A stretch of 54,448 bases of DNA from Photobacterium pectinilyticum (GCF_024357955.1 NZ_JANEYT010000033.1:1-54448), one strand, 5' to 3'. Counted from the stretch's first letter, positions 8,358-16,446 are shown. Numbers and translations are program-made. The notes: generated by a model from the sequence alone, not told the origin.

Positions 8358-9191
8358 TTAGTTATTTCTTACTGGGATATATCCAGACGCTCGGATAAAT
8401 TCAGCCCCTTGTGGGCTGTAGATATAATCAATGAGTTCTCGAACTAGCCCTTGAGGCTGGCCTTTGGTATTCATGTAAAGCCGGCGCACAACAGGGTATT
8501 CTCCTGATTCACAAGCTTCATTAGTTGGCTGCACATTGTCTAGCGCTGGCGCTTTAACCATGTCATCTATATACCCGACACTGCTGTAGCCAACGGCACC
8601 AGGATCGCGTGCGATGGCTGTTTTCATTGCGCCATTAGACGGTACGACATTGGCGTGATTGACTATCGGTGAGTTGTGCAGCAGTTTGTCTACAAAGATG
8701 GCGCGGGTGCCACTGGCCTCATCTCGGGTAAATGTGTTGATAATGCGGTCATTTCCACCAAGCTCTTGCCAGTTGGTGATTTTTCCCGCATAGATATCGG
8801 CCACCTGTTGCTGGGTTAGTGCCTGAATTGGGTTTGATGGGTTGATGATAATAGCGACACCGTCGATAGCGAAGGGAAAAGAAATTAGTCCGAGATTTAC
8901 TTCACTGGGTTTCAGCGGCCGACCCGTGTTTCCGATATCAGCCAGCCCTTTTGCCGCTTGCTGGGCACCTACACCGGAGCCCCCACCGGCAATTGTTATA
9001 CGGATCTCACTGTTGCTCTGCATAACAGCCTTGGCTGCTTGTTTCATTACGGGAATATGCGCGGTTCCTCCGGCGATATTGATTGTTCCGGAAAGCCCTT
9101 CGAATCTATCGAGATCAGAAGCTTGTGTGAACGTTGAGGCAAAACACAGGCCACAAAGAAGTAGCTTGCTGAAACCAGGTTTGAGTCGCAT
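8358..9191 (-). CDS. pstS: Periplasmic phosphate-binding protein PstS
   Basis: The 277-aa product has a signal peptide (cleavage likely after TQA, residue 24) and a type II periplasmic binding domain. Phosphate-contact motifs are visible: GGGSGVGAQQAAKG, ADIGNTGRPL and RDEASGTR. It captures inorganic phosphate for PstCAB. The start has AAAGGAGA five bases upstream. It is the first gene of pstSCAB; no phoU follows pstB, unlike the enterobacterial operon. A short PstS of this size is common for second, chromosome-specific Pst systems of vibrios (family knowledge). Confidence 0.9.
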   Translation of the reverse strand: MRLKPGFSKLLLCGLCFASTFTQASDLDRFEGLSGTINIAGGTAHIPVMKQAAKAVMQSNSEIRITIAGGGSGVGAQQAAKGLADIGNTGRPLKPSEVNLGLISFPFAIDGVAIIINPSNPIQALTQQQVADIYAGKITNWQELGGNDRIINTFTRDEASGTRAIFVDKLLHNSPIVNHANVVPSNGAMKTAIARDPGAVGYSSVGYIDDMVKAPALDNVQPTNEACESGEYPVVRRLYMNTKGQPQGLVRELIDYIYSPQGAEFIRASGYIPVRNN

Positions 9192-9320
9192 AAAATCTCC
9201 TTTTTATTGAAACGGAAGCACAGGGAAAGCATTACGGATGAATCCGATGCCGAATACGTAGACTACGCTGACCAATCAGACAAAACAATATGTACCACAA
9301 ACGAATTTTGACATTACTAT

Positions 9321-9334
9321 TTGATTTAAATCAC
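9321..9334. promoter_or_regulatory. FNR/CRP-type palindrome upstream of pstS
   Basis: TTGATTTAAATCAC matches the FNR consensus TTGAT-N4-ATCAA at nine of ten positions and contains the perfect palindrome TGATTTAAATCA. It lies 130 bases before the pstS start codon. Binding is inferred only. Confidence 0.35.
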
Positions 9335-9731
9335 AATTTTATGGTGGGGAGTGATTGGTGACGGTGGATCACTTCATGATTTCCGGAACTAATCTCAGAG
9401 GTTTAATGAACTTGATGTAATGCTTCAGTTTGGGTGTTTTTAAAACAAGTCCATCTGTCATCATCCATGTAAGTAAAGAGGTAAGTATAAAAAAGCGGAG
9501 GGGTACAGATTGAGAGGTTTGTCTAAATTGGGAAGGGGGGGAATAAAATCGACGTTCTTGTTGATTTCAAGCAAGTCAATATATCGCTATGGCGAAATTG
9601 AGTGATAACTCGTGATGAAACGGCATTGAATCAACATAGTCGTGGAGCGTTCTAACGTTTGTTCCAACAACGGGTATTCATACGAATCGCCCCCAATATT
9701 TCAGAGAATGGACTGGTATTCAATAAGCATT

Positions 9732-9781
9732 TGCGCAGCAGCGCATTAGTCACCATTGGCGCAAGTACCAATGGTGACTAA
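9732..9781. terminator. Tandem hairpins after the monooxygenase gene
   Basis: TGCG...CGCA (9732-9745) is followed by a perfect 14-bp stem TTAGTCACCATTGG / CCAATGGTGACTAA (9746-9759, 9768-9781). They lie 17 bases past the stop of the minus-strand gene at 9798. There is no T run, so factor-dependent termination or 3-prime-end protection is possible. Confidence 0.5.
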
Positions 9782-9797
9782 AAGTCTTTTAATCGGG

Positions 9798-10088
9798 TTA
9801 AGCGATTTGAGACATTTCGCTGAGGATAAATTGTTCTATGCAGCCATCAGTTGCTGCCATGTAATCAGTAAGGTGTTGATTACCCATATGCTGTTGCCAT
9901 AATTCTCGAGATGTCCAGTTTTCAAAAAACAGGAAGTGGGCTGGGTTCGTGTTGTCTTGATGAAGGTCGTAGTTGATGCAACCTTCTTCGGCACGTGTGA
10001 TATCAATAAGCTTCAACAACTCTGCTTTTACAAGGTCAATTTTGTCTTCTTTAGCAATAATGTTGGCAACGATAGTTAGCTTGGTCAT
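9798..10088 (-). CDS. ABM-domain quinol monooxygenase-like protein
   Basis: The 96-aa protein is a single antibiotic biosynthesis monooxygenase (ABM) domain of dimeric alpha-beta type, like YgiN. Family landmarks are AEEGCINYDLHQDNTNP, the FLFFENWTSRELWQQH strand-helix and the final HLTDYM. Such proteins act on quinols or other small aromatics without cofactor, though many are uncharacterised. AGAGG lies about 8 bases before the ATG. It stands alone. Confidence 0.85.
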   Translation of the reverse strand: MTKLTIVANIIAKEDKIDLVKAELLKLIDITRAEEGCINYDLHQDNTNPAHFLFFENWTSRELWQQHMGNQHLTDYMAATDGCIEQFILSEMSQIA

Positions 10089-10382
10089 GTGTCTTCCTCT
10101 ATTCGAAACTGTGTTTGTTTTATTGATAGCTGTGTTTGGCTATACCGTGTTGATGTAGTGAATATTAGATGGACATTAGGCTTCTGAAAACAGCTCTGCT
10201 TTTGATTTATTTTCAAATAATAATTGAGAATGAAGGCTAGGTTTATGCTATCGAGATGAGCGAGCGGAATAATGTTGCGAGTAAGGTGGCAATAAAGGGC
10301 TTTAATGCGGCGTCCAAGACAAAAAACAATCTACTCTTAGCCTAACTTTGTGAAATGTAGATGAGATGTATGAGGGGCTGTG

Positions 10383-11234
10383 ATGACTGACAAAAAATAC
10401 AACATCAAAGTAATGTCAAAGCAGGATTTAGCATTGGCAATTGATTGGGCTGCTGCAGAAGGCTGGAATCCAGGGCTTCACGATATTGAATCATTTTATA
10501 CAGCGGACCCAACGGGTTTTTTGGTGGGGTATCTAGGTGATGAGCCTATCGCGTCGATTTCAGTGGTTAAATATGACGACAGTTACGGCTTTTTAGGCTT
10601 CTACATCGTTAAGCCTGACTATCGAGGCAAAGGTTATGGCTTCAAGTTATGGGAAGCCGGTTTAGCTTATCTGAAAGGTTGTAATGTTGGGTTAGATGGT
10701 GTCGTCGAACAGCAAGGAAATTATAAACAATCTGGTTTTAAGCTCGCTTATGGCAATATTCGTTTTGAAGGTAGCGGTGGAGGCGCTAAGCCGGAGGGTA
10801 TTGGCTTGGTTGACTTGTGTGAACTGCCTTTGAATGAAGTCTTGGACTATGACCACGCCTTTTTTCCTGCTGATAGACAGCGATTTTTACAACACTGGAT
10901 AAAACAAACCGGTTCATCTGCATTGGGTATTAAGCAGTCGGGCAGGTTGGTTGGGTATGGTGTGATCCGGCCATGCCGCAATGGTTTTAAAATAGGCCCA
11001 TTGTTTGCTAATGATGCATTATTGGCTGAGGAGCTCTTCCTCGCTTTGAGAGCCAAAGCATCACCGAGTGATAATATTTACCTCGATGTACCGGAAGTTA
11101 ACTTGCCGGGTGTCGCATTAGCTGAGAAATATAATATGGAGCCAGTGTTTACTACTGCACGGATGTACACGGGTGACATTCCCGCCATTTCGGTGAGTCG
11201 TACATACGGGGTAACAACGTTTGAGCTTGGTTAA
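10383..11234 (+). CDS. Two-domain GNAT acetyltransferase
   Basis: The 283-aa product has an N-terminal GNAT domain (residues about 8-130) with the acetyl-CoA loop motif YRGKGYGFKLW, then a second GNAT-like domain (Acetyltransf_18 type, residues about 150-275). This arrangement is common in uncharacterised acetyltransferases of proteobacteria; the substrate is unknown. A GTG immediately precedes the chosen ATG in frame. GAGGGG is 5 bases before the ATG, which favours it. Confidence 0.85.
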   Translation: MTDKKYNIKVMSKQDLALAIDWAAAEGWNPGLHDIESFYTADPTGFLVGYLGDEPIASISVVKYDDSYGFLGFYIVKPDYRGKGYGFKLWEAGLAYLKGCNVGLDGVVEQQGNYKQSGFKLAYGNIRFEGSGGGAKPEGIGLVDLCELPLNEVLDYDHAFFPADRQRFLQHWIKQTGSSALGIKQSGRLVGYGVIRPCRNGFKIGPLFANDALLAEELFLALRAKASPSDNIYLDVPEVNLPGVALAEKYNMEPVFTTARMYTGDIPAISVSRTYGVTTFELG

Positions 11235-11237
11235 GTT

Positions 11238-11277
11238 ATTTGCCCAGTTGTAGTGATAAATACAAGGCTGGGCAAAT
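11238..11277. terminator. Bidirectional terminator between convergent genes
   Basis: ATTTGCCCAG and CTGGGCAAAT form a 10-bp stem. It lies 4 bases past the acetyltransferase stop and 26 bases from the GGGtGRT stop on the other strand, and would serve both. Confidence 0.7.
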
Positions 11278-11302
11278 TGTTCTATGTGAATAGGCTGTTT
11301 GA

Positions 11303-12316
11303 TTACTGATCTGATGAATGCATTGCTTGCTCAATAGCAACTGCAACCGCGACAGTAGCGCCGACCATAGGGTTGTTACCCATGCCGATCAACCCCATCA
11401 TCTCAACGTGAGCTGGCACGGAAGATGAACCAGCAAACTGCGCATCGCTGTGCATTCTGCCCATGGTGTCTGTCATACCATACGATGCAGGACCTGCCGC
11501 GACATTATCGGGATGCAGAGTACGGCCAGTGCCGCCACCAGAAGCGACAGAGAAATAAGGCTGGCTTTGCTCTAGTCGTTCTTTCTTATATGTACCGGCG
11601 ACAGGGTGCTGGAAACGTGTTGGGTTGGTAGAGTTGCCCGTAATAGAAATATCCACTTTTTCATAGTGCATGATAGCGACGCCTTCTTGTACATCATCGG
11701 CACCATAGCAATTGATCTCACCGCGTGGCCCGTGAGAGAAACGACGTTCAGAGACAATATTGAGTGATCCTGTGTCGTAGTCATACTGGGTTTGGACGTA
11801 GTTAAAACCATTAATACGAGAGATTAAATACGCCGCGTCTTTGCCCAAGCCATTTAAGATCACCCTAAGAGGCTGTTGACGGACTTTGTTGGCATTGAGG
11901 GCGATTTTGATAGCCCCTTCAGCTGCGGCATAAGATTCATGGCCAGCAAGAAAACAAAAACATTGTGTTTGTTCGCTCAGAAGCCGAGCGGCAAGTTTTC
12001 CATGCCCCAAACCGACTTGGCGTTGATCCGCCACTGAGCCTGGAATACAGAATGCTTGAAGGCCTTCCCCTATAAGTTCTGCTGCTTGAGCGGCATTCTT
12101 GCTTTCTTCTTTAAGTGCGACGGCTGCACCTAGGACATAGGCCCAAGCGGCATTTTCAAACACGATGGGTTGGGTGTCCTTGACGATGTCGTATGGGTTT
12201 ACTTTATGTTCTTTACAGAAGCTAAAAGCGTCCTCTAATGAATTGAATCCGTACTGGTTAAGTAGAGGCTGGATTTGGTTGATGCGGCGATCATAGTTTT
12301 CAAATAAAGCAGCCAT
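11303..12316 (-). CDS. GGGtGRT protein
   Basis: The 337-aa protein contains the family-naming motif GGGTGRTLHPDN near residue 260, plus GHGKLAARLLSEQ and the Cys-containing CFCFLAGHESYAA. GGGtGRT proteins are widespread in anaerobes and some proteobacteria, are nearly always next to a NifU-like protein, and have no proven function. GAGGACATC precedes the ATG. It lies 92 bases after the NifU-like gene, with a stem-loop between. A role with that partner in Fe-S or another sulfur/metal process is inference from linkage. Confidence 0.88.
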   Translation of the reverse strand: MAALFENYDRRINQIQPLLNQYGFNSLEDAFSFCKEHKVNPYDIVKDTQPIVFENAAWAYVLGAAVALKEESKNAAQAAELIGEGLQAFCIPGSVADQRQVGLGHGKLAARLLSEQTQCFCFLAGHESYAAAEGAIKIALNANKVRQQPLRVILNGLGKDAAYLISRINGFNYVQTQYDYDTGSLNIVSERRFSHGPRGEINCYGADDVQEGVAIMHYEKVDISITGNSTNPTRFQHPVAGTYKKERLEQSQPYFSVASGGGTGRTLHPDNVAAGPASYGMTDTMGRMHSDAQFAGSSSVPAHVEMMGLIGMGNNPMVGATVAVAVAIEQAMHSSDQ

Positions 12317-12371
12317 ATTGATGTCCTCAGGGATTTATTGGTTTGTGAGTGAGTTGGCTTAACATATTTAG

Positions 12372-12404
12372 TGACACTGTCACTCTTGATTTAATACAGT
12401 GTCA
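12372..12404 (-). other. Intercistronic stem-loop
   Basis: TGACACTGT and ACAGTGTCA form a perfect 9-bp stem with a 15-base loop in the 92-base gap between the NifU-like and GGGtGRT genes. It also contains the smaller palindrome AGTGACA-C-TGTCACT. It could set relative expression by processing or partial termination. Confidence 0.45.
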
Positions 12405-12408
12405 GCAA

Positions 12409-13101
12409 CTATTGATGGCGAGGGTCAATAGTTTTGATCGCCTCATCACAACGGCCATATTGACCTGTAGCTAATTGCATTGCCTCTTCGGCAGGAGTTC
12501 CCTTACCGATGGACTCCATCATTTTTCCAAGGTTAACAAAGCTATAACCGATGATTTCATCGTTTTCATCCAGTGCAAGCTGGGTAACGTAGCCTTCGGC
12601 CAGTTCCATATAGCGTGGACCTTTGGCTCGGGTACCATAATGGGTACCGATTTGGCTTCGTAGACCCTTTCCTAGATCTTCAAGCCCAGCGCCAATTGGC
12701 AAACCGTCTAATGAGAAAGCGGTTTGGGTTCGGCCATACACGTACTGCAAGAAAATCTCACGCATCGCGACGTTGATTGCGTCACATACCAAGTCTGTAT
12801 TGAGCGCCTCAAGAATGGTTTTTCCGGTGATCAATTCAGAGGCCATTGCCGCTGAATGAGTCATACCTGAACAGCCAATTGTTTCTATTAGTACTTCTTC
12901 GATGATGCCATCTTTGACATTGAGGGTGAGTTTGGCAGCGCCTTGTTGAGGAGCACAGGTACCAACGCCATGGCTGACGCCAGAAATTGCGATGACATCT
13001 TTGGGGTTAACCCAGCGACCTTCAACAGGAATAGGTGATGATGTGTGCTGTGGCCCTTTTTGAATTGGACACATGTTCTGAACTTCAGTTGAATATTGCA
13101 T
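12409..13101 (-). CDS. NifU/IscU-like Fe-S scaffold domain protein
   Basis: The 230-aa product carries a NifU N-terminal-like scaffold fold (residues about 35-115) with Cys49 in VGTCAPQQG, Cys77 in IGCSGMTHS and Cys106 in LVCDAIN. These are positioned much like the three scaffold ligands of IscU/NifU. A family-specific C-terminal half follows (GRTQTAFSLDGLPIGAG; YGRCDEA). It is annotated in many genomes as a scaffold protein paired with GGGtGRT. No nif or isc genes are nearby, so it is not the housekeeping scaffold. Its RBS is weak and lies in a hairpin of the long leader. Confidence 0.85.
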   Translation of the reverse strand: MQYSTEVQNMCPIQKGPQHTSSPIPVEGRWVNPKDVIAISGVSHGVGTCAPQQGAAKLTLNVKDGIIEEVLIETIGCSGMTHSAAMASELITGKTILEALNTDLVCDAINVAMREIFLQYVYGRTQTAFSLDGLPIGAGLEDLGKGLRSQIGTHYGTRAKGPRYMELAEGYVTQLALDENDEIIGYSFVNLGKMMESIGKGTPAEEAMQLATGQYGRCDEAIKTIDPRHQ

Positions 13102-13312
13102 CTTGTTTGCTCACTACTAACGATTGAACGCTTGAGCAAAGAATGGGGGGAGCAGTGATAAACACTAACAACATAGGGCTAGGCACTGCGCAAAGCGAAG
13201 TGTCACTTAGGTCCTCGGCCATTCATTGCCGTTGTTGTTAGACGTCATCATCCCCTATGGGGCGGTTAAAGGAGGAGCATCATCTCCCACCAACGAGTAA
13301 CTCGTTGATGAG
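13102..13312 (-). promoter_or_regulatory. Highly structured 5-prime leader, candidate riboswitch
   Basis: About 210 bases before the NifU-like start fold on paper into at least five helices. Hairpin 1 is 13286-13312, 12 bp with one or two G-U pairs and loop TTA. A CCCC/GGGG hairpin lies at 13252-13262. A closing 9-bp helix CTAACAACA/TGTTGTTAG (13165-13173 with 13233-13241) encloses a hairpin at 13184-13202. An 8-bp helix (13106-13113 with 13133-13140) contains the GAG of the presumed RBS. A possible -10 (TATAGT on the minus strand, 13316-13321) would start the RNA right at hairpin 1. GATGATG occurs twice in the linker regions. I do not recognise it as a known riboswitch class. Confidence 0.5.
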
Positions 13313-13564
13313 GTAACTATACGCCTTTGATGGAAAATTGAACGATCTGAATTGATAATCCTATTTTTCATTTTTGGTAATCGTTTATGGTAAAAGTGAA
13401 ATGTAAGTGGATATTTCAGTGTTTATCTACAGATCAATTACTTAATTAAAGTCATTAATCATTTCATGGCTCTTTCCATTTGCCCTGACGTAATTTTACA
13501 GAAATCGAACATTACTTTTCAGTCGGGGAGGTAATCTAGCGCCATAAAAGAGTGGAGTATAACC

Positions 13565-13969
13565 ATGAAACTACAATTTAGAGCGGAATCAAAGCAATCG
13601 GCAGTGTCGGTAAGGCCTTGGAAAAAATCAATCGTTACCGGTATGGTTGCTGTAGCGATTATGTCATTTGGCTTAGCCACACCAAGCGTGGCGGAAGCGA
13701 AAGGGCACAAGCATGGGCACAAGCACGGACATCATCACCATAAACATAACCACCATAAAAAACATGTTGTGGTTGTGAAGAAAAAGCCCAAAAAGCATAA
13801 GAAAGTTGTGGTCGTACATAAGCGCCCTAAGCACCGCCATTACCATCGTAGCCGCCTTCCGGAAATTGCTACGTTTGCAGTCATCGCTGGTGCCACTTAT
13901 GCGATTATCGATAACCATTACTACAAGCGACGTGGTGATGACTATGAGTATGTGGCTAAGCCAAGATAA
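13565..13969 (+). CDS. Exported His/Lys-rich protein
   Basis: The 134-aa product has a long N-terminal signal (residues about 18-45, VAVAIMSFGL then AEA), then a run dense in His, Lys and Gly (HKHGHKHGHHHHKHNHH) followed by Lys/His/Val blocks (VVVVKKKPKKHKK). A moderately hydrophobic segment follows (FAVIAGATYAII). No catalytic domain is visible. The His cluster suggests binding of Zn, Ni or Cu in the periplasm, or polyanion contact. Function is unknown. GGAG lies about 9 bases before the ATG. The opposite-strand open frame here is a shadow. Confidence 0.7.
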   Translation: MKLQFRAESKQSAVSVRPWKKSIVTGMVAVAIMSFGLATPSVAEAKGHKHGHKHGHHHHKHNHHKKHVVVVKKKPKKHKKVVVVHKRPKHRHYHRSRLPEIATFAVIAGATYAIIDNHYYKRRGDDYEYVAKPR

Positions 13970-13992
13970 ATATAGTAAGAGCCCTGTAAATG

Positions 13993-14035
13993 AATTGACC
14001 CCCAATAGTTGGACACCAATTATTGGGGGTCAATT
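13993..14035. repeat. 43-bp near-perfect palindrome, IS3/IS150-end-like
   Basis: AATTGACCCCCAATA (13993-14007) is exactly repeated in inverse orientation at 14021-14035. With TTGG/CCAA inside, the stem reaches about 20 bp with one mismatch and an ACA loop. The text TTGACCCCCAATAGTTGGAC resembles terminal repeats of IS150-group insertion sequences (recognition from memory). It lies between convergent genes and could equally serve as a bidirectional terminator. Confidence 0.55.
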
Positions 14036-14078
14036 TAACTGTGGTCTTTATTTATTGGGTTGGTTAAATTACATAGTG

Positions 14079-15533
14079 TTATGAAGTTGCTATTTTATTT
14101 GGCGCATCTAGTTTGCGTGTTTTCATCCAAGCGACGATAGCACCGAGTACAGCAAGCGGGATGATTGGGTCGATCAGTGTGCCGCCTTTACCGAATAACA
14201 GGTTCAGCGTCATAATGATGCTTGCACCGATTGCCCAAGCGATGGTTGAGGTCAAGCTCCAGATTTTCAATTGATCAGATAGCTCAGTAATACCCAGGGT
14301 ACGACTGATGATGTGGAAGTATGAATCGTTGAGATGCGAGAAGCCAACAGGGCCAACGGCACACGCGAGTGCGACAAAAACAGGGTCAAGGCCAAGAGCT
14401 TCAACCAGAGGTAATGTCATTGTTGCTGCTACCATCATTGATGCCGTTGCCGAACCTTGGATAAGACGTAGCATAGAAGCGATGGCTAGTGGAACAAGTA
14501 GCGGTGGAATACCACTGCTTGCAATCACTTCAGCTACCTGTGGGCCAGCACCAGATGCTTTTAGAACCGCACCCATTGCGCCACCACAACCTGTTACGAC
14601 AAGGATCAGACCAGTTGTTGATAGGGCATCATCCATTGAGCGAATCATCTCTTTACGGTCGATTTGTGTTGTTAGGCCGTAAAGTGCCATCAGTACACCG
14701 ATACCCACTGCAACAACAGGGTTACCTACGAGCTCAAGGAATGTGTGGAAGTTGCTGCTGCCTTCGCCAATCAAGGTGTTAGTAAGAATTAGCGCGATTG
14801 GTACTAGGATTGGGCCAAATGACAAGAAGTTGCTAGGTAGTTCTTCGTCTTTGGTCTCTTTAACGTTTTCTAGGTTTGCCCAGTCAGCTTCGTTGGTGAT
14901 CCAGCTCTCGCCGTTTGGTACACGATAATATTCTTTACCCACTTTACGGATGTAGATCAGTGACAACATCATCATCGGGATTGATACAGCCAAGCCCCAT
15001 AGCATGTATACGCCAAGGTCGACACCAAGGATCCCCGATACCGCAACTGGACCCGGTGTTGGTGGTACTAGTGCGTGAGTGATAAGTAGACCCAATGCCA
15101 GCGTCACACCCAAGCCAACTGAAGATTTACCGGTGTTGCGTGAGATAGCACGAACCAGGGAATGTAGCAGCACATAAGCAGAGTCACAAAAAACAGGTAT
15201 CGCCACAAGTACGCCGGTAAAGCCAAGTGCGAGATCTTCACGTCCTTTACCACAGATCTTGACGAAAGTTTTTGCCATTCGTACAGCAGCGCCTGATTTT
15301 TCGAAACATGCACCCATGATCACACCGAAAGCGATAATAAGGCCGATCCCGCCCAAAACGCCACCGAAGCCTGATTTAATGGCGTTAACCAGTTCTGTGG
15401 GGGCCATACCTGCAAATAGGCCCATAATTAAACATGCAAGTACCATCGCCAGTGCGACAGGGATACGGGTCTTGATTATCATGACCATCATTGCGGTTAT
15501 ACCAACAATAATGCCTATAATTGCTCCATCCAT
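14079..15533 (-). CDS. GntP-family sugar-acid permease (YgbN-type)
   Basis: The 484-aa protein has about 12-14 hydrophobic segments of the gluconate:H+ symporter (GntP) family, with landmarks such as LLITHALVPPTPGPVA, GCGGAMGAVLK and SHLNDSYFHIISRT. It is the last gene of the threonate/erythronate cluster, 136 bases after otnI, and should import the four-carbon acid sugar. The position matches ygbN in E. coli. Substrate is inferred from context. Confidence 0.9.
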   Translation of the reverse strand: MDGAIIGIIVGITAMMVMIIKTRIPVALAMVLACLIMGLFAGMAPTELVNAIKSGFGGVLGGIGLIIAFGVIMGACFEKSGAAVRMAKTFVKICGKGREDLALGFTGVLVAIPVFCDSAYVLLHSLVRAISRNTGKSSVGLGVTLALGLLITHALVPPTPGPVAVSGILGVDLGVYMLWGLAVSIPMMMLSLIYIRKVGKEYYRVPNGESWITNEADWANLENVKETKDEELPSNFLSFGPILVPIALILTNTLIGEGSSNFHTFLELVGNPVVAVGIGVLMALYGLTTQIDRKEMIRSMDDALSTTGLILVVTGCGGAMGAVLKASGAGPQVAEVIASSGIPPLLVPLAIASMLRLIQGSATASMMVAATMTLPLVEALGLDPVFVALACAVGPVGFSHLNDSYFHIISRTLGITELSDQLKIWSLTSTIAWAIGASIIMTLNLLFGKGGTLIDPIIPLAVLGAIVAWMKTRKLDAPNKIATS

Positions 15534-15669
15534 TTGTCATTCCTTTTAATTGCCTGCTGTGCAGGTTCTATTTCACGTGGATTATAAGGTTTTCAAATTG
15601 GCATCTGGGTAATAGATGCTACTAACTGTGTTACTCAGTTCTAATTTCAATAAAATTTTATAGTTATAT

Positions 15670-16446
15670 TTATAGGTAAGGCTGAACCCATTGCAGGCCA
15701 GCTTTAGTACCATTTTTAGGGTTATACTCGCACCCGATCCATCCGGTGTAGCCAGATTCATCCAGCACATTGAACAGGTGCGAGTAATTTAACTCTCCTT
15801 CAGTTGGCTCATGGCGATTAGGTACTGAAGCTATTTGGACATGGCCGGTGTAGTCAGCTAAATCGCGAATAAGTACGCTTAGATCACCGTCCATTATCTG
15901 GGCGTGGTAGAGGTCGAGCTGCAGTTTTACATTAGGGCGATCAACTTGCTTGATAAGCTCTACTGCATCACGCTGGTGTGAAATGAAGTAGCTTGGCATA
16001 TCACGATCATTCAGGGGCTCAATCATCAGCTCAATACCGTGTTGGGCAAATACATCAGCCGCAAAGCGGATGTTACTGATGAATGTGTCGACGTGTTGTT
16101 GGTAGCTGAAGTTGCTATCAACTATTCCTGACATTGCGTGCACTTTTTTGCAGCTCAAAGTAAGGGCATAGTTAAGGGCTGTATCGACACTGGCACGGAA
16201 CTCATCTTCACGACCCGGAATAGCGGCAAAGCCTCGTTCACCAGCATCCCAGTCCCCCGGAGGCATATTGAAGAGTGCTTGTTCGAAGCTATATTTCTTC
16301 AACTCACTAGCCAACACTTCTGCGTCATAGGCGTAAGGGAATAGGTATTCCACGGCTTTGAAGCCAGCACGATGAGCGTGTTCGAAGCGCTCTAAAAAAG
16401 GTACTTCGGTAAAAAGCATGGTGAGATTTGCTGCGAATTTAGCCAT
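15670..16446 (-). CDS. otnI: 2-oxo-tetronate isomerase OtnI
   Basis: The 258-aa TIM-barrel product belongs to the hydroxypyruvate isomerase-like family. Typical motifs are NLTMLFTEVPFLERF at the start, ALFNMPPGDW, the metal-site glutamate in LMIEPLNDRD, QLDLYHAQ and the final GCEYNPK. In the described tetronate pathways it interconverts 2-oxo- and 3-oxo-tetronate. Its ATG shares one base with the otnC stop (TAATG), so translation is coupled. Confidence 0.9.
   Translation of the reverse strand: MAKFAANLTMLFTEVPFLERFEHAHRAGFKAVEYLFPYAYDAEVLASELKKYSFEQALFNMPPGDWDAGERGFAAIPGREDEFRASVDTALNYALTLSCKKVHAMSGIVDSNFSYQQHVDTFISNIRFAADVFAQHGIELMIEPLNDRDMPSYFISHQRDAVELIKQVDRPNVKLQLDLYHAQIMDGDLSVLIRDLADYTGHVQIASVPNRHEPTEGELNYSHLFNVLDESGYTGWIGCEYNPKNGTKAGLQWVQPYL

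Larger units (their letters stand above)
9192..9797. other. Gene-free region upstream of pstS
   Basis: 606 bases without a supported gene. Contents noticed: an FNR-like dyad at 9321-9334, a short T-rich/G-rich tract around 9500-9545 and two consecutive hairpins at 9732-9781. I searched by eye for tandem CTGTCAT-type Pho boxes upstream of pstS and did not find a convincing pair. Confidence 0.5.

Noticed and set aside
9192..9300. Pho box before pstS
   Set aside because: No pair of CTGTCAT-like half sites at 11-base spacing could be found by eye. A weight-matrix scan would settle it.
9301..9340. TTGACA plus TTTAAAT as a plus-strand promoter
   Set aside because: Spacing is poor and no plus-strand gene follows for over 1 kb. 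The symmetrical TTGATTTAAATCAC reading was preferred.
13673..14005. 110-codon frame opposite the His-rich gene
   Set aside because: It mirrors the CAC/CAT and AAG repeats of the real gene (Met/Val-rich product) and has no RBS. The plus-strand product has a signal peptide and good RBS.
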